DNA of 7,819 nucleotides from Actinomycetota bacterium (GTDB lineage Bacteria > Actinomycetota > Actinomycetes > JACCUZ01). Positions 1 through 5,260 of the stretch are shown here, one piece after another (the first letter of the stretch is position 1; the number at the start of each line of letters is the position of its first letter). The stretch covers positions 1 through 7,819 of the forward strand of contig JAVEDA010000087.1 in assembly GCA_030841195.1 (NCBI GenBank). The letters run 5' to 3'. A model generated the notes under the pieces. It was not told the origin of the DNA. It searched no databases and was given only the letters and a program-made list of their open reading frames with translations. The translations under genes and the position numbers were made by a program.

Positions 1-42
1 GACGAGAGCGCAACCACGATCAAGCGGACACTGGCCGGGTGA
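1..42 (+). CDS. Possible C-terminal end of an upstream gene (partial)
   Basis: Frame 1 is open from the left edge and would encode 13 residues, DESATTIKRTLAG, before a TGA stop at 40-42. The stop lies just before the strong ribosome binding site of the next gene, a spacing typical of adjacent genes in one operon. The stretch is far too short to assign a family, and an open frame of 13 codons is expected by chance in DNA this GC-rich. It could equally be leader sequence of the AraC-type gene. Confidence 0.3.
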   Translation, partial: DESATTIKRTLAG

Positions 43-44
43 CC

Positions 45-50
45 GGAGGA
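45..50 (+). promoter_or_regulatory. Ribosome binding site of the AraC-DinB gene
   Basis: GGAGGA lies 8 bases before the ATG at 59. It is a near-perfect Shine-Dalgarno sequence at good spacing and fixes the start of the regulator gene. Confidence 0.8.
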
Positions 51-58
51 TCGCAGCC

Positions 59-979
59 ATGACCTCGACGGCGGCGGACACCTTCGCCCGGTTCGTGGCC
101 GTCCTCGCCGACACGATGGACGACCACGACACCGATGGTGAGGCGCTGGCGTCGCGGGTGCACCTGTCCCGGTTCCACTGCGACCGGCTCGTGTCTGCCG
201 CGGCGGGTGAGCCACCCGCGGCGTTGCGTCGACGGATCCTGCTCGAGCGAGCGGCGTACCAGCTGATCACCACCGACCACGACATCCTGCGGGTCGCGGT
301 GGAGGCCGGCTACGCCAGCAACGAGGCGTTCACCCGCGCGTTCCGGCGGGCCTTCGGGCTGGCGCCGTCGCGGTGGCGCGCCCGGCCGACGACGTTCCGG
401 CTGCCCGCCCCGAGCCAGGTGCACTTCAACCCGCCCGGGGGCCTGCGCGTCCCCGCCCACAGGAAGGTGACTGCGATGGACCTGCTCACCCGGATGGTCG
501 AGCACCACGTCTGGCTGGTCGGCGAGCTCGTCGACAGGTGCGGCCAGCTCTCCCCGGACCAGCTCACGGCCCGGGTCGAGATCTCGGTGGACGGCATCGA
601 CGACGAGCCCACCGTCCTGTCGCTGCTGGCGCGCCTCGTCGGCCAGATGGCCATGTGGGATGCCGCGACCCACGACCGCCCGTACGACATCGGGGTCGAG
701 CGGTCCGAGACCCTCGAGGACGTCCGGACCAAGCTCGCCGTCGTCGGGCCGGCCTTCCTCGACCAGGTGCGCGCCATCGTGGCGGAGGGGCGGCTCGACG
801 AGACGTTCGTCGATGCCCTCTGCGACCCGCCGGAGATCTTCACGTACGGCGGGATGATCGCCCACGTGCTCACGTTCGGCGCGCACCGCCGGGTGCTGGT
901 CTGCGGCGCCCTCACGGACGCCGGCATCCAGGACCTTGGCGCCGGTGACCCGATGACCTGGGTGGCTCAGCCCGCCTGA
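59..979 (+). CDS. AraC-family transcriptional regulator with C-terminal DinB-like domain
   Basis: This is a 306-residue predicted cytoplasmic DNA-binding protein. Residues about 10-107 form an AraC/XylS double helix-turn-helix. The first unit contains LSRFHCDRLVSAAAGEPP (36-53). The second contains GYASNEAFTRAFRRAFG (84-100), followed by LAPSRWR, the classic family signature. Unusually for AraC proteins, this domain is at the N terminus. A proline-rich linker (about 108-138, with HFNPPGGL at 122-129) leads to a DinB-like four-helix bundle from about residue 140. That domain starts MDLLTRMVEHHVWL and ends with IAHVLTFGAHRR, which resembles the last DinB helix but lacks one expected metal-ligand histidine. 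Combining the two domains is known in actinobacteria; the DinB part may sense a thiol or other small ligand, but this is inference. The ATG at 59 follows a strong ribosome binding site. lpdA begins 31 bases downstream on the same strand, probably from its own promoter. Targets are unknown. Confidence 0.87.
   Translation: MTSTAADTFARFVAVLADTMDDHDTDGEALASRVHLSRFHCDRLVSAAAGEPPAALRRRILLERAAYQLITTDHDILRVAVEAGYASNEAFTRAFRRAFGLAPSRWRARPTTFRLPAPSQVHFNPPGGLRVPAHRKVTAMDLLTRMVEHHVWLVGELVDRCGQLSPDQLTARVEISVDGIDDEPTVLSLLARLVGQMAMWDAATHDRPYDIGVERSETLEDVRTKLAVVGPAFLDQVRAIVAEGRLDETFVDALCDPPEIFTYGGMIAHVLTFGAHRRVLVCGALTDAGIQDLGAGDPMTWVAQPA
461..478 (+). promoter_or_regulatory. Possible internal ribosome binding site and start codon for the DinB domain
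   Basis: AGGAAGG at 461-467 lies 8 bases before an in-frame ATG at 476-478 (Met140). This Met opens the DinB-like domain, so initiation here would give a separate protein of 167 residues. The sequence and spacing are as good as those of the true start at 59. The alternative is that the Arg-Lys codons AGG AAG simply resemble a Shine-Dalgarno sequence by chance. Confidence 0.4.
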
Positions 980-1003
980 CGACTTGCCCCGGCCGGTTAC
1001 CGT
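976..1003 (+). promoter_or_regulatory. Predicted leaderless promoter of lpdA
   Basis: A -10 hexamer TACCGT at 998-1003 fits the actinobacterial TAnnnT consensus. A partial -35 CTGACG at 976-981 matches TTGACA at 4 of 6 bases with a 16-base spacer, and it overlaps the TGA stop (977-979) of the regulator gene. The -10 ends 7 bases before the lpdA ATG, so transcription would begin at or next to the A at 1011 and give a leaderless mRNA. In keeping with this, no usable Shine-Dalgarno sequence precedes the ATG: GAGGG at 1005-1009 is only 1 base away. Confidence 0.5.
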
Positions 1004-1010
1004 CGAGGGC

Positions 1011-2414
1011 ATGACAGATCGCTATGACGTCGTCGTCCTGGGAGCCGGTCCGGGGGGCTATGTCGCGGCCGTCCGTGCCGCGCAGCTCGGCAAGCGGGTC
1101 GCCGTCGTGGAGAAGAAGTACTGGGGCGGCGTCTGCCTCAACGTGGGGTGCATCCCGTCGAAGGCGCTGCTGCGAAACGCGGAGCTCGCGCACCTGGTGA
1201 CGCACGAGGCAGAGACGTTCGGCATCAAGATCGACGGGTCGGTCACGGTCGACTACGAGGCCGCGTACTCGCGCAGCCGGAAGGTCGCTGACGGCCGGGT
1301 CAAGGGCGTCCACTTCCTGATGAAGAAGAACGGCATCGACGAGGTCGACGGCTGGGGTGAGTTCACCGACGCCCACACGCTCGTGGTGACCGCGGACGAC
1401 GGCTCGACCCGCACCCTCGGCTTCGAGCACTGCATCGTGGCCACCGGCGCCACCACTCGGCTGCTCCCGGGGACCAGTCTCAGCGAACGGGTCGTGACCT
1501 ACGAGGAGCAGATCCTCAGCGACTCGCTGCCAGGCAGCATCCTGATCGCGGGGGCGGGGGCGATCGGCATCGAGTTTGCCTACATCCTCAACAGCTACGG
1601 CGTCGAGGTGACCGTGGTGGAGTTCCTCGACCGGGTGCTCCCGCTCGAGGACGAAGAGGTCTCGGCCGAGCTCGCCCGACGCTACAAGCGGGCCGGCATC
1701 ACCGTGCTGACCGGTACGCGGGTCGAGTCGATCGACGACTCCGGGGAGATGGTCACGGTCACCGTGAGCAAGGACGGCGCCGCGCCGCAGACGCTGCAGG
1801 TCGACAAGGTGCTCCAGGCGATCGGCTTCGCCCCGCGGGTGGAGGGCTACGGGCTGGACACGACCGGCGTAGGGCTCACCGACCGTGGCGCGATCGCCAT
1901 CGACGGCTTCATGCGCACCAACGTCGAGAGCATCTACGCGATCGGTGACGTGACCGGCAAGCTGCTGCTCGCGCACGTAGCCGAGGCGATGGGAATCATC
2001 GCGGCCGAGACCATCGCGGGTGCCGAGACGATGGAGCTCGACTACGTGATGATGCCGCGAGCCACGTACTGCCAGCCGCAGGTGGCGAGCTTCGGCTGGA
2101 CCGAGACGCAGGCCCGCGAGCAGGGGCACGACCTGCGGGTCGCGAAGTTCCCCTTCATGGCCAACGGCAAGGCGCACGGGCTGGGCGACACCGCCGGCTT
2201 CGTCAAGCTGATCAGCGACGCGCGCTACGGCGAGCTGCTGGGCGCCCACCTGATCGGACCGGACGTCACCGAGCTGCTGCCCGAGCTGACCCTGGCCCAG
2301 ATGTGGGACCTGACCTCCAAGGAGCTGGCCCGCAACGTGCACGCCCACCCGACATTGAGCGAGGCGGTCAAGGAGGCGCTGCACGGCCTCGAGGGTCACA
2401 TGATCAACATGTGA
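1011..2414 (+). CDS. lpdA: Dihydrolipoyl dehydrogenase (E3), LpdC type
   Basis: This flavoprotein of 467 residues reoxidises dihydrolipoamide with NAD+ as the E3 subunit of pyruvate and other 2-oxoacid dehydrogenase complexes in the cytoplasm. The N-terminal FAD-binding motif GAGPGG is at 11-16. The redox disulfide is C42/C47 within GGVCLNVGCIPSK (39-51). The NAD-binding motif GAGAIG is at 181-186, and YAIGDV of the second FAD site lies downstream. The dimer-interface catalytic pair is H446 and E451 in HPTLSE. Length and sequence match mycobacterial LpdC (about 464 residues), including the GHMIN C terminus. All catalytic residues are present. An in-frame TTG at 984 would add 9 residues, but the ATG at 1011 matches the usual family start and the predicted promoter. 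No E1 or E2 gene is nearby, as with the stand-alone lpd of mycobacteria, where the enzyme also serves a peroxidase system. The end of the gene lies inside a terminator-like hairpin. Confidence 0.97.
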   Translation: MTDRYDVVVLGAGPGGYVAAVRAAQLGKRVAVVEKKYWGGVCLNVGCIPSKALLRNAELAHLVTHEAETFGIKIDGSVTVDYEAAYSRSRKVADGRVKGVHFLMKKNGIDEVDGWGEFTDAHTLVVTADDGSTRTLGFEHCIVATGATTRLLPGTSLSERVVTYEEQILSDSLPGSILIAGAGAIGIEFAYILNSYGVEVTVVEFLDRVLPLEDEEVSAELARRYKRAGITVLTGTRVESIDDSGEMVTVTVSKDGAAPQTLQVDKVLQAIGFAPRVEGYGLDTTGVGLTDRGAIAIDGFMRTNVESIYAIGDVTGKLLLAHVAEAMGIIAAETIAGAETMELDYVMMPRATYCQPQVASFGWTETQAREQGHDLRVAKFPFMANGKAHGLGDTAGFVKLISDARYGELLGAHLIGPDVTELLPELTLAQMWDLTSKELARNVHAHPTLSEAVKEALHGLEGHMINM

Positions 2415-2420
2415 CCCTCG
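2390..2420. terminator. Perfect 13-bp stem-loop, probable bidirectional terminator
   Basis: CGAGGGTCACATG (2390-2402) and its exact reverse complement CATGTGACCCTCG (2408-2420) flank a 5-base loop ATCAA. An outer U-G pair (2389/2421) could add one more pair in the plus-strand transcript. The hairpin covers the last lpdA codons and its TGA stop (2412-2414), and lies between convergent genes: the protease stop is 25 bases to the right. No U-tract follows on either strand, as is common for actinobacterial terminators. The family-conserved C-terminal GHMIN is encoded inside the stem and loop. Confidence 0.7.
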
Positions 2421-2444
2421 GTCGGCACTTAGCGAGGCGTGCGG

Positions 2445-3203
2445 TCAGGGCAGGGTGACGTAGGCGCTGAGGAACGCCCGGGCGGACACCGTGTCCATCC
2501 GGTAGTCCACGTTGGTCGACCGGCAGACCGAGTCGCCGGTGATCGTGGTCGCAGCCACGATGTCGGTCGAGCCGAGGAAGTTGGGGCCGCCCGAGTCGCC
2601 GTAGCAGGTCCCGCCGTCGCCCTTGGCCGGGTTCATCGAGATCCGCAGCCAGGACGCGTTGATCGAGTTGAGGGTGCCGGTCGCGACGCCGCGGACGTCG
2701 TTGTAGAGGTACTGGTGGCCCCCCGGGGAGTTTGTGACCTCGTAGGCGCCGTAGCCGACCGAGGTGAACAGCTGGGTCGACGGCAGCTTCGACAGCGATC
2801 CGGCCGCCGGCAGTCTGGCCGGGGTGATGCCCTTGACCGCCTTGTCCAGCACCACCACGGCGACGTCGTGCGGGTCGCTTGTCGGCCCGGGGTAGGCAGC
2901 GTCGGCGTGGAACGTGCCCGAGTAGGTCGTGTCCCCGTCCTTGTACGCCGAGGAGAAGGTCACGCGCACCCGTCCGGTGCCGCCCTCGTCGCAGTGCGCG
3001 GCCGTCAGGAACACGGTCGGGCTGATCAACGTGCCCGAGCAGTAGATCCAGGTGCCGTCGGAGTACGCCTGGTCGGCGACGAGGCCGCCGACGTTCGGGT
3101 GCGCGTTCCCGTCCGGGGACCCGTCGGTGATCGCACCAGCCGGTGCGGCGATCACCAGCCCAAGAGTGGCGAGAGCGGCCAGGGCGAGGACGAGACGACG
3201 CAT
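2445..3203 (-). CDS. Secreted trypsin-fold serine protease (family S1)
   Basis: This is a 252-residue extracellular protease precursor. Residues 1-24 are a Sec signal peptide: MRR, a hydrophobic stretch (about 4-20), and a cleavage site after APAGA. The catalytic triad is complete: H70 in LTAAHC (66-71), D113 in HDVAVVVL (112-119), and S204 in GDSGGP (202-207). Cysteines C55/C71 and C200/C227 sit where chymotrypsin-fold enzymes have conserved disulfides. The residue six before the catalytic serine, Asp in trypsin, is glycine here (G198), so trypsin-like Arg/Lys preference is not expected. The mature protein would start at Ile25, with almost no propeptide. I chose the ATG at 3203 because AAGGAGA lies 8 bases upstream; the GTG at 3209 would add two residues but is only 2 bases from that sequence. 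A separate promoter precedes it. It converges on lpdA. Substrate unknown. Confidence 0.93.
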   Translation of the reverse strand: MRRLVLALAALATLGLVIAAPAGAITDGSPDGNAHPNVGGLVADQAYSDGTWIYCSGTLISPTVFLTAAHCDEGGTGRVRVTFSSAYKDGDTTYSGTFHADAAYPGPTSDPHDVAVVVLDKAVKGITPARLPAAGSLSKLPSTQLFTSVGYGAYEVTNSPGGHQYLYNDVRGVATGTLNSINASWLRISMNPAKGDGGTCYGDSGGPNFLGSTDIVAATTITGDSVCRSTNVDYRMDTVSARAFLSAYVTLP

Positions 3204-3211
3204 GCTCACGA

Positions 3212-3218
3212 TCTCCTT
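3212..3218 (-). promoter_or_regulatory. Ribosome binding site of the protease gene
   Basis: Read on the minus strand this is AAGGAGA, 8 bases before the ATG at 3203. Only 2 bases separate it from the alternative GTG at 3209, so the site favours the ATG. Confidence 0.75.
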
Positions 3219-3238
3219 CGGTCGGACCCAAGATCGCC

Positions 3239-3267
3239 ACGGTAGGTCAGCGAACCGGACCTGTCAC
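3239..3267 (-). promoter_or_regulatory. Predicted sigma-70-type promoter of the protease gene
   Basis: On the minus strand, -35 GTGACA (3267-3262, 5 of 6 matches to TTGACA) and -10 TACCGT (3244-3239, fits TAnnnT) are separated by exactly 17 bases. Transcription would begin near 3232 and leave a leader of about 29 bases containing the ribosome binding site. The -10 hexamer is identical to the one proposed for lpdA. The plus-strand heptamer TGTCACC, which covers the -35 (3262-3268), recurs at 3294-3300 and could be part of an operator. Prediction from consensus only. Confidence 0.5.
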
Positions 3268-3308
3268 CACCAGCCCCCCGGCCGGACGAGCCGTGTCACC
3301 GTGCGTGC

Positions 3309-3908
3309 TCAGTCGGTGACGACCGCACCCTGCGCCTCGGCGATCAGCAGCGCCAGCGTCGTGTCGACCTTGGCGCCCTTCCACTCCAGCCCGCGCAGCG
3401 CGACGTCGCTGAGATCGGCGCCGACCAGGTCGGCCCCGTCCAGCGTGACGTTGCGCAGGACGGCCCGGGTCAGGTCCGCGTCGCGGAGCACGGTGCCCCG
3501 CAGGTCGGCTTCGGCCAGGTCGGCCTCCACCAGCCGTACGCCGGTCAGGTCCAGTCCGGACAGGTCGGCCCCGCGCAGGTTCACGTACGACCAGTTGCCG
3601 CCCTCGACGGTCATCGGCCGCAGCTTGGCCCCCGAGAAGGTCGACCCGACCAGCTTGCAGCCGAGCAGGGTCGCCGCGAAGAACGAGGTGCGGGTGAACC
3701 GGCAGCCGGTGAACGACGTGCCCTCGTGACTGGACGCGTTGAGCTGCCCGCCGCGGAACTCGCAGTCCTCGAACCGGGCACCACGCGTGGTCACCTCGGT
3801 CAGGTCGGCGTCGACGAACTCGCAGCCCACGAAGACGCTCGCGCCCAGCTCCTCGGCGTACCAGTCCACCCGGGCGAAGCGCTCCCCCTCGGCGGTCCGC
3901 TCGGCCAC
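3309..3908 (-). CDS. Pentapeptide-repeat protein, uninterrupted 8-coil beta-helix
   Basis: This 199-residue protein is built almost wholly of pentapeptide repeats (consensus A[D/N]LXX), which fold into a right-handed quadrilateral beta-helix. The central hydrophobic residue recurs every fifth position from F26 to V181 with no insertion, giving 32 repeats or 8 coils. Only T41 and H61 depart from hydrophobic at the central position. C29, C49 and C69 are exactly 20 residues apart and should stack on one face. Early repeats are Phe/Cys-rich; later ones are canonical ADL repeats (about 114-166). A short helical cap, roughly 183-193, closes the C terminus. There is no signal peptide or membrane segment. 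Gyrase-protecting MfpA and Qnr share this fold, but most such proteins have no known role, so I assign none. The GTG start at 3908 lies 1 base after the paaK stop, which implies translational coupling; an in-frame GTG at residue 14 is an alternative start. Confidence 0.92.
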   Translation of the reverse strand: MAERTAEGERFARVDWYAEELGASVFVGCEFVDADLTEVTTRGARFEDCEFRGGQLNASSHEGTSFTGCRFTRTSFFAATLLGCKLVGSTFSGAKLRPMTVEGGNWSYVNLRGADLSGLDLTGVRLVEADLAEADLRGTVLRDADLTRAVLRNVTLDGADLVGADLSDVALRGLEWKGAKVDTTLALLIAEAQGAVVTD

Positions 3909-3909
3909 C

Positions 3910-5214
3910 TCAGCCGGCCCGCTCGTCGACGATCCGCCGCATCTTGCCGACCGACCGCTCGATGCCGTCCGGCTCGACCACCTCGACGTCGACGGTCACG
4001 CCGATGGACGCCTTGACCATGCCGGCGAGCGTCGCGCCGGCGCGCTCACCCTCGCCAGCCGATGCCTGCGGCCGGCGCTCGACCCGCACCGTCATCGAGT
4101 CGAGCCGTCCGGCGCGGCGCAGCACGCACTGGAAGTGCGGCGACAGCTCGGGGGTGCGCAGGATCAGCTCTTCGACCTGGGTGGGGAACAGGTTCACGCC
4201 GCGCAGGATGATCATGTCATCGGAGCGGCCGGTGACCTTCTCCATCCGGCGCATCGGCCGGGCGGTGCCGGGCAGCAGCCGGGTCAGGTCGCGGGTGCGG
4301 TAACGCACCACCGGTGTCGCCTGCTTGCTGAGAGAGGTGAAGACCAGCTCGCCCTTCTCGCCGTCGGGCAGCACCTCGTCGGTCAGCGGGTCGACCACCT
4401 CGGGGTAGAAGTGGTCCTCCCAGACGTGCAGGCCGTCCTTGGTCTCGACGCACTCCTGCGCGACGCCCGGCCCCATCACCTCGGACAGCCCGTAGATGTC
4501 GACGGCGTGCATGTCCAGCCGGCCCTCGAGCTCGCGGCGCATGTCGTCGGTCCACGGCTCGGCGCCGAAGATGCCGACCTTCAACGACGTACGCCGGGGA
4601 TCGACGCCCTGGCGCTCCATCTCGTCGACGACCGCCAGCATGTACGACGGCGTCACCATGATCACGTCCGGCTCGAAGTCCTTGATGAGCAGCACCTGCC
4701 GCTCGGTCATGCCGCCGGAAACCGGGATCACGGTGCAGCCCAGCGCCTCCGCGCCGTAGTGCGCACCGAGGCCACCGGTGAACAGGCCGTAGCCGTAGGC
4801 CACGTGCACCCGGTCGCCCGGACGGCCGCCGGCGGCCCTGATCGACCTGGCCATCACCGCCGACCAGGTCGCGATGTCGTCGGCCGTGTAGCCCACGACG
4901 GTGGGCCGGCCGGTGGTACCTGACGACGCGTGCACCCTCGACACCTGCTCCCGGGGGACCGCGAACATGCCGAACGGGTAGTTGTCGCGCAGGTCCGCCT
5001 TGGTGGTGAAGGGGAAGCGGGCCAGGTCGGCCAGCTCCCGGCAGTCGTCCGGGTGCACCCCGGCTGCATCGAACGCCGCCCGGTAGTGCGGCACGTTGTC
5101 GTAGGCGTGCCGCAGCGACCACTGCAGCCGGCCCAGCTGCAGCGCCCGCAGCTCGTCGACCGACACCCGCTCGACCGGGTCGAGGGTGGCCTGTTCGGGT
5201 GTCCGGTCCTGCAT
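3910..5214 (-). CDS. paaK: Phenylacetate-CoA ligase (PaaK-type aryl-CoA synthetase)
   Basis: This 434-residue cytoplasmic adenylate-forming enzyme is predicted to make phenylacetyl-CoA from phenylacetate, CoA and ATP via an acyl-AMP, the first step of aerobic phenylacetate breakdown. Visible motifs are the ATP-binding loop SSGTTGRPT (97-105), FGAEPW (216-221), YGLSEVMGPG (241-250), YRTRD (305-309) with the ribose-binding Asp, the hinge region GRSDDMIILRGVNLFP (329-344), and the C-terminal VGKMRRIVDE with K424 as the likely catalytic lysine. Length matches the family (about 430-440). The ATG at 5214 is the most upstream start possible because an in-frame TGA lies 5 codons before it; the ribosome binding site is weak. 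It starts 46 bases after the transglutaminase gene, with no clear promoter between, and abuts the pentapeptide gene. No paaABCDE, paaG, paaZ or other pathway gene is in the window, so another aryl acid may be the substrate. Confidence 0.93.
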   Translation of the reverse strand: MQDRTPEQATLDPVERVSVDELRALQLGRLQWSLRHAYDNVPHYRAAFDAAGVHPDDCRELADLARFPFTTKADLRDNYPFGMFAVPREQVSRVHASSGTTGRPTVVGYTADDIATWSAVMARSIRAAGGRPGDRVHVAYGYGLFTGGLGAHYGAEALGCTVIPVSGGMTERQVLLIKDFEPDVIMVTPSYMLAVVDEMERQGVDPRRTSLKVGIFGAEPWTDDMRRELEGRLDMHAVDIYGLSEVMGPGVAQECVETKDGLHVWEDHFYPEVVDPLTDEVLPDGEKGELVFTSLSKQATPVVRYRTRDLTRLLPGTARPMRRMEKVTGRSDDMIILRGVNLFPTQVEELILRTPELSPHFQCVLRRAGRLDSMTVRVERRPQASAGEGERAGATLAGMVKASIGVTVDVEVVEPDGIERSVGKMRRIVDERAG

Positions 5215-5260
5215 CGGTCCAGGCTGTCACGCGCGCTGCGGCGGTGACCACCGGCTGTGC

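Noticed and set aside
984..1010. TTG at 984 as the lpdA start
   Set aside because: It would add 9 residues not seen in LpdC proteins and would place the start inside the predicted promoter.
912..2399. Long minus-strand open frame (495 codons) opposite lpdA
   Set aside because: It is the antisense shadow of a clearly real gene in GC-rich DNA. Its translation is rich in Arg, Gly, Val, Asp and His and shows no domain motif.
3271..3300. Possible terminator hairpin after the pentapeptide gene
   Set aside because: Only a 4-bp stem (CGGC/GCCG) with a 7-base loop can be formed, with no U-tract. Too weak to claim.
3420..3580. Repeated AGGTCGGC motifs suggesting a DNA repeat array
   Set aside because: The copies lie at multiples of about 15 bases and are the coding sequence of the pentapeptide ADL repeats, not an independent repeat.
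3739..4923. Plus-strand open frame (394 codons) opposite paaK
   Set aside because: It is antisense to a well-supported enzyme, has low-complexity His/Arg/Gln composition and contains no recognisable motif.
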